DNA of 64,000 bases from Tepidimonas thermarum (lineage in GTDB: Bacteria; Pseudomonadota; Gammaproteobacteria; Burkholderiales; Burkholderiaceae_C), in assembly GCF_007556705.1 (NCBI RefSeq), contig NZ_VJOL01000002.1, positions 1 to 64,000 of the forward strand, in the 5' to 3' direction. Both the position numbers and the translations under genes were made by a program. The notes under the pieces were generated by a model. It ran no database searches. It saw only the letters and a program-made list of their open reading frames with translations, and was not told the origin of the DNA. Of this stretch, positions 29,358 through 38,885 are shown piece by piece. Position 1 is the stretch's first letter. Every line of letters starts with the position of its first letter.

Positions 29358-30566
29358 TTACAGCCGCGCCAGCAGCTTGGCCGGTTGCAGGCGCACGCGG
29401 ATGTCGTCGGCCGAGACCGGGCGGCGGATTTCGTAGGCCGGATCGGCGGTGTCGCGCAGCGGCGGCTCGCCGCGCGGCCAACCGTCGCGCGTCACGATGG
29501 CAAACACCAGCGGTGTGTTCGCGCGGCGCCCGCGGCGCGCCACCACGGCGGTCTCGCCACTGGCAAGCTCCACGTAGGTGCCGGGCAGGTACAGGCCCAG
29601 GGCCTTGAGAAACGCCGTCCCCAGCGGCGTGGGCATGCCACTGGCGTCCAGATACACATCGCGCGCCGCGCGCGGCGAGGGCAGACCCGCGCGCGCATGA
29701 CGCGGGCTGATGCGTGCCACGTACACATCCGCCATGCGCAGCAGCTGCGCGGGCAAACCGACCTCGGTGCGGCCGTGCGGGTAGCCCGTGCCACCCACTT
29801 GTTCGTGGTGGTCGCGTACCAGCTCCAGCCACAGGGCGTCGTGCACGCCCAAGCGGCGCAAGATGGCCTCGCTGCGCACGGGGTGTTCGAGCACCTGGCG
29901 GCGCTGCTCCGGATGCAAGGGCGCGTCTTGCCGCGCCAGGTCGTCGTGCAGCCGGGCCATGCCCAGATTCATCGTCAAGGCGGCCCGCTGCAGGCTTTGC
30001 AGCCGAGCCTCATCCCACGCCAGCGTCTGCCCAACCAGGCGCACGATCACCGCGCACAGCAGCGCGTGGCAGGCGCTGTAGCCCAGCTCGCGGTCGAACA
30101 GCATCTGCGTCAGCACGAACAAGCTGTCATCGACGCGCGAGCGCAGCACGCCGTGCATGCGCCGCTCGATCCACAGAAAACGCCCGACAAAGTCCTGCGC
30201 CGCCTCTCCCTGGTGCAGCAACAGCGTCAGCGCGGCATGCAGGTCGGGCCAGATTTCGCTGACCGGGCGCTCATCGGGCGCGAGCTCGAGCGTGTCATCG
30301 AAGCCCATCGGCCGCCCCACCCCGGCGATGGCCTCCAGGCTTTGGTTGCCGCGCAGCGCGCGGTCGATGGCCGTGGTGTAGCGGTAGGTCCAGGCGCGGT
30401 ACTCGTCTTCCCGGACCTGCGGATCGTGCATCGCCACCCATTCACGGTGGCGTTCGTCCCGGATGATTTGCCCCTTGCGCAGCAGCAAACGCCCGCTGCG
30501 GTCCCACACATGGACCGGCAGCGGCTCGCCCAGAGGGATGTCACGGATGGGAAACGGGACGTACAT
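29358..30566 (-). CDS. Degenerate HD-GYP-type protein
   Basis: 402 residues. The N-terminal 130 residues form an uncharacterised region; an HD-GYP-like helical domain follows (about 170-320). The second half keeps the signature in altered form, DHHEQVGGTGYPHG (normally HHExxDGxGYP), while the position of the HD dyad reads MNLGMARL instead of HDIGK. Metal binding and c-di-GMP hydrolysis are therefore doubtful; a regulatory or c-di-GMP-sensing role is possible. It diverges from an intact HD-GYP gene and a GGDEF-EAL gene. ATG 30566 is chosen because the remainder upstream in frame is antisense to the neighbour. Confidence 0.75.
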   Translation of the reverse strand: MYVPFPIRDIPLGEPLPVHVWDRSGRLLLRKGQIIRDERHREWVAMHDPQVREDEYRAWTYRYTTAIDRALRGNQSLEAIAGVGRPMGFDDTLELAPDERPVSEIWPDLHAALTLLLHQGEAAQDFVGRFLWIERRMHGVLRSRVDDSLFVLTQMLFDRELGYSACHALLCAVIVRLVGQTLAWDEARLQSLQRAALTMNLGMARLHDDLARQDAPLHPEQRRQVLEHPVRSEAILRRLGVHDALWLELVRDHHEQVGGTGYPHGRTEVGLPAQLLRMADVYVARISPRHARAGLPSPRAARDVYLDASGMPTPLGTAFLKALGLYLPGTYVELASGETAVVARRGRRANTPLVFAIVTRDGWPRGEPPLRDTADPAYEIRRPVSADDIRVRLQPAKLLARL

Positions 30567-30689
30567 ACGGTGCCTCGAGATGCCGCTACTGTAGTGCGTT
30601 TGACCCCACCATGACGTCTCTTTCACCCCATTGGCACGAGCGCTTGCGATAATGCCCGCTATGACCGTTCCCATCCTCCGCTGTCTGCC

Positions 30690-31991
30690 ATGCCCGACGC
30701 GCCTCTGCCGATGATCCCGGTGTCGGACCTGCGCATCGGGCACTTCGTCCTGCTCGATCTGGGGTGGATGGACCATCCGTTTCCGCGCAGCAGCTTTCGC
30801 ATCGGCACGCAACGTCAGATCGACACGATTCGCGCGCTGGGCCTGACGCGGGTGCGCATCGACCCGGCACGCAGCGACCCGCAGGCCGACATGCCGCCAC
30901 CGCCGCCGGCCGGGGCCACACCGTCCGGCGGCGCCGCATCCGCCACGCCGACCGAACCCGAAACGCCCGCCCAGCGACGCGCGCGCGCATTGGCGCAACA
31001 GCGGCGCGCGCTGCACGAGTGCGAACGCCGCTACCACGAGGGGACCGAGCGCTACCAGCAGGTGATCGGCATGGTCGAGCGCGACCCCACCGGCGCCAGC
31101 GCGCACACGCGCGCGTTGGTGGCGTCGATGCTGGCCGATATCGAAGGCCAGGGTGAATCGGCCATCCGGCTGCTGCGCGACGCACAGGGCGACCGCGATG
31201 CCCAGCACGCGATGAACGTGACCGTGCTGTCGGTGTTGCTGGGGCGCGCGCTCGGTCTGGCGGGCGACGCGTTGCAGGCACTGGGCATGGCCGCGTTTTT
31301 GCACGACATCGGCAAGGTACGGCTGCCCGATGTGGTGCGCTACAAGGACGACGCCTTCACCGCGGCGCAGTGGCGGGCGTACCAGGAGCATGTCGCCCAC
31401 GGCGTGGCGCTGGGACGCGCCATGGGCCTGGCACCGGACGACCTCGACATCATCGCCCAGCACCACGAGGCGGCCGATGGCAGCGGCTTTCCGAGCGGCT
31501 GCCGCGGCGACGCCATGGTGCGCGGCGCGCACGTGCTGGCGCTCGTCAACCGCTACGACAGCCTGTGCAACCCGCTCAACCCGGCGCGCGCACACACGCC
31601 GCACGAGGCCTTGTCGCTGCTGTTTGCCACCCAGCGCACGCGCTTCGAAGCGGCCACGCTCAATGGCTTCATCCGCATGGTGGGCGTCTATCCTCCAGGC
31701 TCCATCGTGCAACTGAGCGACGGACGCTACGCCGTGGTGCAGGCGTGCAATGCGGCCCGGCCGCTCAAGCCGCGCGTGCTGGTGCACGACCCGCGCACGC
31801 CGCGCAGCGAGGCGCTGCTGCTGGACCTGCAGGCCGAGCCCGAGCTGTCGATCCAGCGCAGCCTGCGCGCCGAACAGCTGCCGCGCGCCGCGCTCGACTA
31901 CCTGGAGCCGCGGCCACGCCACTGTTATTTCTTCGAACGCGCCACCCCGTGGGACGAGGGCAGCGCCACGGGGCCGGAAAGGGTGGCATGA
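30690..31991 (+). CDS. HD-GYP c-di-GMP phosphodiesterase
   Basis: 433 residues. N-terminal DUF3391-like region (about 8-60, [18 protein letters not shown]), a proline/alanine-rich linker, then an HD-GYP domain (about 165-340) with intact HDIGK ([13 protein letters not shown]), HHE and DGSGFP in place of GYP. Likely hydrolyses c-di-GMP. The last 4 bases overlap the PAS-GGDEF-EAL gene, so the two are coupled and form a c-di-GMP module. Confidence 0.9.
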   Translation: MPDAPLPMIPVSDLRIGHFVLLDLGWMDHPFPRSSFRIGTQRQIDTIRALGLTRVRIDPARSDPQADMPPPPPAGATPSGGAASATPTEPETPAQRRARALAQQRRALHECERRYHEGTERYQQVIGMVERDPTGASAHTRALVASMLADIEGQGESAIRLLRDAQGDRDAQHAMNVTVLSVLLGRALGLAGDALQALGMAAFLHDIGKVRLPDVVRYKDDAFTAAQWRAYQEHVAHGVALGRAMGLAPDDLDIIAQHHEAADGSGFPSGCRGDAMVRGAHVLALVNRYDSLCNPLNPARAHTPHEALSLLFATQRTRFEAATLNGFIRMVGVYPPGSIVQLSDGRYAVVQACNAARPLKPRVLVHDPRTPRSEALLLDLQAEPELSIQRSLRAEQLPRAALDYLEPRPRHCYFFERATPWDEGSATGPERVA

Positions 31992-34438
31992 GCAGCGAAA
32001 TGCGCGACGGCTATTGCGCCCCCATTACCGAAGGGCTGATGGAAGCGGTGTGGATCGTCGATCCGGACACCTTGCGCATCCGCAGCGCCAACGGCGCCGC
32101 CGCCCGGCTGCTCGGAGTGGAGCGCGAGGCGCTGATCGGTCAACCGGTGCAGCACTGGATCGCCGACCCACAGGACCACGTGTATTGGCAGGAATGGCAG
32201 GCCGGCATCGCGCAGACGCTGGAATCCGAGGCGCTGGTGCGTCAGGCCGACGGCAGCGTGCGCCCGGTGCGGCGGCGCGTCAGCCCCCTGACGCTGCAGG
32301 GTGGCGAGCGCATCGTGTTGGTGGCGATGCAGGATCTGACCGAATGGCAGCGCGCGCGCCGCCAGCTCGAGACGGTGCTGGCCGAGCTGCGCGCGGTGCT
32401 GGAGTCGTCGTCGGACGGCATTCTGGTGTGCGACCTGGACGGGCGCATCCGCGCCTTCAACCGCGCCTTTGCCGACCTGTGGGCGTTGCCCGAGGCGTTG
32501 CTCACGCAGCAGGACGACGCCGCCATCTGGGGCCACCTGGCGACTTGCGTGCCCGATGCGCACGGCTTTCAGAGCCGCCTGTCGGAACTGCAGCGCCATC
32601 CGCTGCTGGAGGCGCACGACATCGTGCCGCTGCGCAACGGGCGCATCCTGGAGCGGGTCACGCGCCCGCAACTCGCCCAGGGCCGGCCGATCGGCCGCGT
32701 CTATGCCTACCGCGACGTCACCGAACGCGCCGCGACCGAGGCCAAACTGCGCCTGGCGGCCAAGGTGTTCGAGTCCAGCCTGGACGCCATCATCGTCACC
32801 GACCCGCAGCAGCGCATCGTGGCGTGCAACCCGGCGGCGCTGCGGCTGGCGGGCCTGGAGGCCACCGAGCTCGAGGGCCAGCCCGTAGCGCGGTGGCTGA
32901 GCGCGCCCTCACGCCCGGATTGGGCGCGGGACGTCGAGGTGGCCTTGCTCGAGCAGGGCTACTGGGAAGGCGAGCTGTGGCTGCGCCACCCGGACCGCCC
33001 GGGCGTGGCGCTGATGGCGTCGTGGGTGTTGCTGCGCGATGGCGCGGGGCAGCCCCTCAACACCGTGCTGTTTGCCAAGGACTTGTCCGAGAAGCTGGAA
33101 GCGCAGCGGCGCATCGAGCAGCTCGCCTACAGCGACCCGCTCACCGGCCTGCCCAACCGGCTCATGCTCCATGAGCGGGTCGGCCATGCCGTGCGGCTGG
33201 CGCAGCGCAGTGGCGAGGTTTTTGCGCTGCTGTTTCTGGATCTGGACCGCTTCAAGAGCATCAACGATTCGCTGGGCCACCTGTTTGGCGATCAGGTGCT
33301 CATCGAGGTCGCCAAACGCTTGCAGCGCTGCCTGCGCCAAACCGACACGCTGGCGCGGCTCGGCGGCGACGAGTTCGTCATCCACCTGCACGGCGCCGAC
33401 CGCACCGCGGCCGAGAAAACCGCCCAGCGCATCATCGACGCCATCACGCGCCCCGTGAGCATCAACGAGATGCAGTTCACGCTCTCGTGCAGCATCGGCA
33501 TTGCCCTGTACCCGCAGGATGGCAAGACGCTCGACGAGCTGATCCAGTGCGCCGATACGGCGATGTACCAGGTCAAGGAGCGCGGCAAAGGCCACTACCG
33601 CTTCTACCAGCCGCGCATGAACGCCGATTTGCTGGCGCGCATCCAGATGGACCACGCGATGCGCGAAGGCCTGCAGCGCGGCGAGTTCGAGCTGCACTTC
33701 CAGCCGCGCGTGGACCTGCGCCGCGACGCGGTTGCGGGGTGCGAGGCGCTGCTGCGCTGGCACCGCCCTGGCGAGGGGCTGGTGATGCCGGGCACCTTCA
33801 TCGCCGTGGCCGAGGAAACCGGCCTGATCGCGCGGCTGGGCCAATGGGTGCTGCACAACGCGGTGGCGCAGGCGGCGCGCTGGGCCGCCGACGGCCACCC
33901 CTTGCAGGTGGCGGTCAACGTCTCGGCGCTGCAGTTTGAGCAAGCGCACTTCGTGCAGGACGTCGCGCAGGCGCTGCAGGCGCACGGCCTGCCGCCCCAT
34001 CTGCTGGAGTTGGAGCTGACCGAATCGATCCTGATCCGCGACGCCGACGAGGCGCTGGGCAAGCTGCAGGCGCTGGCCGATCTGGGTGTGGCGCTCTCGC
34101 TGGACGACTTCGGCACCGGCTACTCCAACCTCACCTACCTCAAGCGCTTTCCGCTGCACCGGCTCAAGATCGACCGCAGCTTCATCGCCGCCATGCCCGA
34201 AGACGGTGTGGACGCGGCCATCGTCGCAGCGATCGTGCAGATGGGCCACGCGCTGGGCATGGAGGTGGTGGCCGAGGGGGTCGAGCGCGCCGAACAGCTG
34301 CAACCGCTGCGCGCCCTGGGCTGTGACCACTACCAGGGATTTTGGTTTGCGCGCCCGATGCCGGCCGCTGCGCTGGCGGCGCTCCTGGATGCGGCCACGC
34401 CGGGCCACGACGACGGGGCCGGCACCCCGCCGCGTTGA
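31988..34438 (+). CDS. PAS-PAS-PAS-GGDEF-EAL sensor protein
   Basis: 816 residues without transmembrane segments, thus cytosolic. Three PAS-type sensory regions (about 10-115, 130-250, 255-380) precede a GGDEF domain with intact GGDEF (about 458-463) and an EAL domain with [10 protein letters not shown] (about 584) and the later DDFGTGYSN metal/loop motif. Both enzymatic motifs appear intact, so cyclase and phosphodiesterase activity are both possible; which dominates cannot be told. Coupled by ATGA to the HD-GYP gene. Confidence 0.93.
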   Translation: MSSEMRDGYCAPITEGLMEAVWIVDPDTLRIRSANGAAARLLGVEREALIGQPVQHWIADPQDHVYWQEWQAGIAQTLESEALVRQADGSVRPVRRRVSPLTLQGGERIVLVAMQDLTEWQRARRQLETVLAELRAVLESSSDGILVCDLDGRIRAFNRAFADLWALPEALLTQQDDAAIWGHLATCVPDAHGFQSRLSELQRHPLLEAHDIVPLRNGRILERVTRPQLAQGRPIGRVYAYRDVTERAATEAKLRLAAKVFESSLDAIIVTDPQQRIVACNPAALRLAGLEATELEGQPVARWLSAPSRPDWARDVEVALLEQGYWEGELWLRHPDRPGVALMASWVLLRDGAGQPLNTVLFAKDLSEKLEAQRRIEQLAYSDPLTGLPNRLMLHERVGHAVRLAQRSGEVFALLFLDLDRFKSINDSLGHLFGDQVLIEVAKRLQRCLRQTDTLARLGGDEFVIHLHGADRTAAEKTAQRIIDAITRPVSINEMQFTLSCSIGIALYPQDGKTLDELIQCADTAMYQVKERGKGHYRFYQPRMNADLLARIQMDHAMREGLQRGEFELHFQPRVDLRRDAVAGCEALLRWHRPGEGLVMPGTFIAVAEETGLIARLGQWVLHNAVAQAARWAADGHPLQVAVNVSALQFEQAHFVQDVAQALQAHGLPPHLLELELTESILIRDADEALGKLQALADLGVALSLDDFGTGYSNLTYLKRFPLHRLKIDRSFIAAMPEDGVDAAIVAAIVQMGHALGMEVVAEGVERAEQLQPLRALGCDHYQGFWFARPMPAAALAALLDAATPGHDDGAGTPPR

Positions 34439-34960
34439 TCAGCGCCCTTCCGCCCAGGCCTGCAAATCGGCCGGCTTGACCTGGCCCAGCTTGCGGTGCG
34501 CCACGCGCCCGCGGCGATCGAGCACCACGGTAAAGGGCAGCGCCCCGGTGTCGTTGCCGAGCTGGCGCGCCAGCTCGGTGCCGCCAAAGCCGGCCAGCCC
34601 GATGGGGAATGCCAGTGGCTGGCGCTGCAGAAACTGCCGCACGGCGCTGGGCTGGTCGATGGCCAGGGCCAGCACCTGCCAGCCCGAGGCTTGCCGTTCG
34701 CGGTAGAAGCGGTCCAGCAGCGGCAGCTCCTCCACGCACGGCGGGCACCACGTGGCCCAGAAGTTGACCAGCAGCGGCCGGCCGCGAAAGTCGGCTGCGG
34801 CGACGGTGCCGCCCTGCGGCCGCTCCCAACGCTGCGCCCACAGGGCCTCTTCGGCCCCGGGCGCGGCGGCGCCGGGCGTCAGCCGCCACACCGCCACCCC
34901 GGCGCCCACGGCGGCAGCCCCTGCGGCCACCGCCACCGTGACCATTCGTCGGTTCATCAT
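34439..34960 (-). CDS. TlpA/ResA-like thiol-disulfide oxidoreductase
   Basis: 173 residues. A membrane anchor or signal segment (about 5-25) and a periplasmic thioredoxin fold with WATWCPPC (active site CPPC), a form common in TlpA/ResA reductases. Cis-proline segment ALPFTVVLDRRG. Probably reduces periplasmic disulfides. The start is ATG 34960 or the next ATG at 34957; GGAG is 5 or 8 bases away. It overlaps the stop of the upstream unknown gene and abuts the GGDEF-EAL stop. Confidence 0.9.
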   Translation of the reverse strand: MMNRRMVTVAVAAGAAAVGAGVAVWRLTPGAAAPGAEEALWAQRWERPQGGTVAAADFRGRPLLVNFWATWCPPCVEELPLLDRFYRERQASGWQVLALAIDQPSAVRQFLQRQPLAFPIGLAGFGGTELARQLGNDTGALPFTVVLDRRGRVAHRKLGQVKPADLQAWAEGR

Positions 34961-35574
34961 TCGCGCTCCTTGGCCGCGTCGGGCGCGGTGGCGTGCAGCA
35001 ACGCCCGCACCTCGGCCGCTGTGCCGCGCGGCACCCGGCCCAGTTCGTCGGGCAGGCGCGCGCCGCGGCCCGCTTGGCGGTCGTTGACCCACAGGTGCAG
35101 GCCCACCACCTCGCCCAGCCCGTCGCAGCGCACGCTCAGGCTCAGCACCTCGGCGGTGCGCCCGTGCAGGCCGCGCGCCGACTGCGCCTCATACGCCAGC
35201 CCGGCGTTGATGAGGGCGATTTCGACCGCCTTCGGATCATCGGCAAAGAGCTGCAGGTGGATGTCCGAGTGGCGCGTGGCGGTGCCATGCCAGACCGCAC
35301 CCCCGAGCAGCGGCTCGAACGCGGCCAGCCGCTCCATCCAGTGCAGCGCCGTCGCGCGCAAGGCGCGCAGTTCCGCAGGCTGGGTGTCGGCGTGGAAGAT
35401 GGCCAAGTGCTCGCGCACGGCGGCGTCGAGGAGCGCCGGTCCCGGCCATGGGGTGCGCGGCGGCAGGCGCAACTGGTGCAGCGCGCGCTGCAGGGCCTGG
35501 CGCGCCTGCAACCCCTCATCGACCATCAGCCCCGCCGCGACGGCGGCCAGCTCGCGTTGCGTGTCGGTGTCCAT
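34957..35574 (-). CDS. Conserved hypothetical protein next to mpl
   Basis: 205 residues; I do not recognise a characterised family. Soluble, no signal peptide. A central stretch GGAVWHGTATRHSDIHLQLF resembles the G-S/T-x-x-x-x-S-D-I-D pattern of minimal nucleotidyltransferases, which I note as a weak hint only. It is cotranscribed with the TlpA-like gene (overlap) and diverges from mpl. Similar proteins seem to accompany mpl in betaproteobacteria, but that comes from recollection rather than comparison here. Confidence 0.7.
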   Translation of the reverse strand: MDTDTQRELAAVAAGLMVDEGLQARQALQRALHQLRLPPRTPWPGPALLDAAVREHLAIFHADTQPAELRALRATALHWMERLAAFEPLLGGAVWHGTATRHSDIHLQLFADDPKAVEIALINAGLAYEAQSARGLHGRTAEVLSLSVRCDGLGEVVGLHLWVNDRQAGRGARLPDELGRVPRGTAAEVRALLHATAPDAAKERE

Positions 35575-35594
35575 GCGCAGGATTGTCCGCCATG

Positions 35595-35619
35595 CGCGGC
35601 CGGCATGCAGCCGGCCGCG
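35595..35619. repeat. Perfect 10-bp-arm hairpin just before mpl
   Basis: CGCGGCCGGC (35595-35604), loop ATGCA, exact complement 35610-35619. It ends 11 bases before the mpl start and lies in the 56-bp divergent space with the unknown gene at 35574, so it overlaps any promoter or leader there. Its GCCGGC-ATGCA-GCCGGC core resembles 14398 and 43862. Confidence 0.7.
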
Positions 35620-35630
35620 ATAATGCCGGC

Positions 35631-37091
35631 ATGCACATCCACATCCTGGGCATCTGCGGTACTTTCATGGGCGGCGTGGCGGCGCTGGCGCGCGAGGCGG
35701 GCCACCGCGTCACGGGCTGCGACGCCGGCGTCTACCCGCCGATGAGCGAGCAGCTGCGCGCACTCGGCATCGACCTGATCGAGGGCTATGGGGCGGATCA
35801 GCTCGCGCTGCGGCCGGACGTGTTCGTCGTGGGCAACGTGGTCAGCCGCGCGCGCGGGCCCGACGGCGCACCCAAGTTTCCCCTCATGGAAGCGATACTG
35901 GATGCCGGCGCGCGCTACACCAGTGGCCCCCAGTGGCTGGGCGAACACGTGCTGCACGGGCGTCATGTGCTGGCGGTGGCCGGCACGCACGGCAAGACGA
36001 CCACCACGGCCATGCTGGCCTGGATCCTGGAGCACGCCGGGCTGGCGCCGGGGTTTCTGGTGGGGGGGGTGCCGCTCAATTTTGGCGTCTCGGCACGCCT
36101 GGGGCGGCTGCCCGTGGAGGGCGCGCGCACCCCGTTCGTGATCGAGGCCGACGAGTACGACACCGCCTTTTTCGACAAGCGCAGCAAGTTCGTGCACTAC
36201 CGGCCGCGCACCGCGGTGCTCAACAACCTGGAGTTCGATCACGCGGACATCTTCGATGACCTGGCGGCGATCGAGCGCCAGTTTCACCACCTGTTGCGCA
36301 CCGTCCCGCCCAGTGGCCGCGTGATCGCCAACGGGCTGGAGGAGAGCTTGGCGCGCGTGCTGCACCAGGGTTTGTGGAGCGAGCTGCGCACCTTTGGCGC
36401 CGCCGACAGCGACTACACCGCCGACGGCGACGCGCACGACTTTGCGGTGTTGCGCCGCGGCACACCGGTGGCGCACGTGCGCTGGTCGCTGGCCGGCGTG
36501 CACAACCAGCTCAACGCGCTGGCGGCCATCGCAGCCGCCGAGCACCTGGGCGTGGCGCCGTCCGCGGCGGCCGAGGCGCTGGCCAGCTTTGCCAACGTGC
36601 GCCGCCGGCTGGAGGTGCGCGGACGCGTGGCGCTGCCCGGCGGCGCGGTCACGGTGTACGACGACTTTGCCCACCACCCCACCGCCATGCGCACCACCAT
36701 CGACGGCCTGCGCCGGCGGTTGGACCACGGGGGACGCGCGCACGAACGCATCGTGGCGATCTTCGAGCCGCGCTCCAACACCATGAAGCGCGGCACCATG
36801 AAGGCGCAACTGCCCTGGGCGCTGGAGGGCGCGGCGCTGGCCTTTTGCCACGCGGGCGGGCTGGATTGGGATGCCGCCGCCGCGCTGGCCCCGCTGGGCG
36901 CGCGCGCACACGTCGCGCCGGACATCGACACCCTGGTCGCACAGGTCATGGCCGCGGTGCGCCCCGGCGACCACCTGCTGTGCATGAGCAACGGGGCGTT
37001 TGGTGGCGTGCACGGCCGGCTGCTGGCCGCGCTGCAGGCGCGCGCCGTGGCCGCCGACCCCGTGTCCTCGGGCGCCGCGGCCGCTCAGTAA
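35631..37091 (+). CDS. mpl: UDP-MurNAc:L-Ala-D-Glu-meso-DAP ligase
   Basis: 486 residues. Peptidoglycan recycling: attaches the recovered tripeptide to UDP-MurNAc. Mur-ligase layout: N-terminal IHILGICGTFMGG, ATP loop [14 protein letters not shown] near 115-128, EADEYDTAFFDKRSKF, and ERSN-type loop FEPRSNTMKRG diagnostic of Mpl versus MurC. Complements anmK in the same window. Seven bases overlap the convergent unknown gene. Confidence 0.96.
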   Translation: MHIHILGICGTFMGGVAALAREAGHRVTGCDAGVYPPMSEQLRALGIDLIEGYGADQLALRPDVFVVGNVVSRARGPDGAPKFPLMEAILDAGARYTSGPQWLGEHVLHGRHVLAVAGTHGKTTTTAMLAWILEHAGLAPGFLVGGVPLNFGVSARLGRLPVEGARTPFVIEADEYDTAFFDKRSKFVHYRPRTAVLNNLEFDHADIFDDLAAIERQFHHLLRTVPPSGRVIANGLEESLARVLHQGLWSELRTFGAADSDYTADGDAHDFAVLRRGTPVAHVRWSLAGVHNQLNALAAIAAAEHLGVAPSAAAEALASFANVRRRLEVRGRVALPGGAVTVYDDFAHHPTAMRTTIDGLRRRLDHGGRAHERIVAIFEPRSNTMKRGTMKAQLPWALEGAALAFCHAGGLDWDAAAALAPLGARAHVAPDIDTLVAQVMAAVRPGDHLLCMSNGAFGGVHGRLLAALQARAVAADPVSSGAAAAQ

Positions 37092-37405
37092 CCGACCGTC
37101 AGCGCCGGCACATCGACCTTGATCACCGGCTTGGCCAGCAGGCTGCTGGCCGCGCGCGCATAGACCATGGCCCAGGGCCGGTGCGCGGCTTCGGCAAAGC
37201 GCACCTCGCCCACCGCCTGGGCAACGGCCAGCAGCTTGTCGGCGGTCAGCACCTTGCCGCTGAGGCGCAGCGGCTCGCAACCCAGGGTCACAAACTGTTC
37301 GTCGAGCCACTGCCGCGCCAAATCGTGCGGCATGGGCTGCACCTCATCGAGGTCGAACGTGTACTCGCGGTCGGGGCCAAAGGAGACGATGACGTGATTG
37401 CGCAT
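37085..37405 (-). CDS. Small conserved hypothetical protein
   Basis: 106 residues; no family assigned. Cytoplasmic, acidic N-terminus VSFGPDREYTFDLDEVQPMP followed by a helical middle. No enzyme motif is evident. It lies on the aroG strand, about 100 bp behind it, and may be the last gene of that transcript. Its end overlaps the mpl stop region by 7 bp on the opposite strand. Confidence 0.65.
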   Translation of the reverse strand: MRNHVIVSFGPDREYTFDLDEVQPMPHDLARQWLDEQFVTLGCEPLRLSGKVLTADKLLAVAQAVGEVRFAEAAHRPWAMVYARAASSLLAKPVIKVDVPALTVGY

Positions 37406-37503
37406 GGCCCCATCGTACACCCGGTGCGCGCAGCGCCCAAGCCCCCCGTCCACGCCCCGGCCACGCCGTGGGCAGCCCCCGGCCCTGCGCCAGCGCCCGC
37501 GCC

Positions 37504-38643
37504 TTACCGCCGGCGCGCCGCGCGCCGCGCCGCCACCGCGTCGGCCAGGGTCTGCAGCACCTGCACCGAGGCGTCCCAATCGATGCAGGCATCGGTGATG
37601 CTTTGCCCGTAGGCCAGCCGCGCCGGGTCGTCCTTGCCCGGGGTGAATTTTTGCGCGCCGGCGCGCAGGTGGCTCTCCACCATGACACCGAAAATGCGTT
37701 CCGACCCAGCGGCGATCTGCCCTGCCACGTCGCGCGCGACATCGATTTGGCGCTCGTGCTGCTTTTGGCTGTTGCCGTGGCTGCAATCCACCATGACGCG
37801 CGCGGGCAGCTTGGCGTCGGCGAGCTGCTGGCAGGCAATGGCCACGCTGTCGGCGTCGTAATTGGGCAGCTTGCCGCCGCGCAGGATGACGTGGCAGTCG
37901 GGGTTGCCCTTGGTCTGGACGATGGCCACCTGGCCGTTTTTGTGCACCGACAGGAAGTGGTGCGGGCGGCTGGCGGCCAGGATGGCGTCGGTGGCGATGC
38001 GGATGTTGCCGTCGGTGCCGTTTTTGAAGCCGATCGGTGCACTCAACCCCGAGGCAAGCTCGCGGTGCACCTGGCTTTCGGTGGTGCGCGCCCCGATCGC
38101 CCCCCACGCGATGAGGTCGGCGATGTACTGCGGGCTGATGACGTCGAGAAATTCGCTCGCCGCCGGCAGCCCCAGCCGGTTGATCTCGATGAGCAACTGG
38201 CGCGCGATGCGCAGGCCCTCGTCGATGCGAAAACTCTCATCCAGGTACGGGTCGTTGATCAGGCCCTTCCAGCCCACCGTGGTGCGCGGCTTTTCGAAGT
38301 ACACGCGCATCACGATTTCGAGCGTGTCGGCGTGGCGGTCGCGCTGCTCTTTGAGGCGGCGCGCGTACTCCATGGCCGCTGCCGGGTCATGGATCGAGCA
38401 TGGCCCGATGATGACCAGCAGCCGGTCGTCCTTGCCGTGCAGGATCTGGTGGATGGCGCGGCGTGTGCGGGTGATGAGCGATTCGATGCCAGTGCCGCGG
38501 ATGGGAAAGAAGCGGATCAAGTGCTCGGGCGGCGGCAGCACGGTGATGTCCTCGATGCGTTGGTCGTCGGTCTGGCTGGTGCGGTCGGCCGGATGGGGAT
38601 ACCAGACGTCGGTGCTGCTGGCTTTGGCGGGGCTCGGGCTCAT
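37504..38643 (-). CDS. aroG: 3-deoxy-7-phosphoheptulonate synthase (class I DAHP synthase)
   Basis: 379 residues. First step of the shikimate pathway: phosphoenolpyruvate plus erythrose 4-phosphate to DAHP. Class I features: IIGPCSIHDP, RVYFEKPRTTVGWKG, GFKNGTDGNI, and metal-binding VDCSHGNSQKQH. ATG 38643 follows GGAG at 6 bases. Which aromatic amino acid inhibits the enzyme is unclear, so the symbol is generic. An attenuator with an aromatic leader peptide precedes it (38677-38806). Confidence 0.94.
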   Translation of the reverse strand: MSPSPAKASSTDVWYPHPADRTSQTDDQRIEDITVLPPPEHLIRFFPIRGTGIESLITRTRRAIHQILHGKDDRLLVIIGPCSIHDPAAAMEYARRLKEQRDRHADTLEIVMRVYFEKPRTTVGWKGLINDPYLDESFRIDEGLRIARQLLIEINRLGLPAASEFLDVISPQYIADLIAWGAIGARTTESQVHRELASGLSAPIGFKNGTDGNIRIATDAILAASRPHHFLSVHKNGQVAIVQTKGNPDCHVILRGGKLPNYDADSVAIACQQLADAKLPARVMVDCSHGNSQKQHERQIDVARDVAGQIAAGSERIFGVMVESHLRAGAQKFTPGKDDPARLAYGQSITDACIDWDASVQVLQTLADAVAARRAARRR

Positions 38644-38676
38644 GAAACGCTCCTTCGATGGCATGAAACGGGGGGC

Positions 38677-38707
38677 AAAAAAAAACCGCCGGTGGGGACC
38701 GACGGTT
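38677..38707 (-). terminator. Attenuator terminator before DAHP synthase
   Basis: On the minus strand AACCGTCGGT (38707-38698), loop CCCC and ACCGGCGGTT (38693-38684) form a 10-bp stem with one G-U pair, followed by nine T (38685-38677, the last two stem bases included). It lies 33 bases before the aroG start and after the leader peptide, so it can stop transcription early. Its 5' arm CCGTCGGT is the exact complement of ACCGACGG in the leader-peptide coding tail (38758-38751). Confidence 0.88.
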
Positions 38708-38737
38708 TCGAGTTCAGGGGCTTTTGCTGGGGCGCTT

Positions 38738-38806
38738 TCAGACCTCTCTGCCGTCGGTGACGCGTGAGAACCAAAAGTAGCCAAAGTAAAAGCCGCGCTT
38801 GTGCAT
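38738..38806 (-). CDS. Aromatic leader peptide controlling DAHP synthase (22 aa)
   Basis: ATG at 38806 and TGA at 38740-38738 enclose 22 codons. Residues 6-13 read FYFGYFWF: four Phe, two Tyr and one Trp in eight codons. This is the hallmark of a ribosome-mediated attenuator: when charged Phe, Tyr or Trp tRNA is scarce, the ribosome stalls there. Codons 17-19 (ACC GAC GGC) contain ACCGACGG, able to pair with the 5' arm of the terminator and so prevent it. A ribosome that reads on to the stop covers this segment, letting the terminator form. GAGTGAAG lies 4 bases before the ATG as a ribosome-binding site. Confidence 0.85.
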   Translation of the reverse strand: MHKRGFYFGYFWFSRVTDGREV

Positions 38807-38885
38807 GGGCTTCACTCTAACACAGCTTGCATGACAGGATGCTGACATGGTGCCCGGCGTGCGTGGCCTGCGCGCAACACGGCGC

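Noticed and set aside
30567-31922. N-terminal extension of the degenerate HD-GYP frame
   Set aside because: The open frame continues upstream for 450 codons but there it is antisense to the intact HD-GYP gene. A good ATG at 30566 gives a sensible protein.
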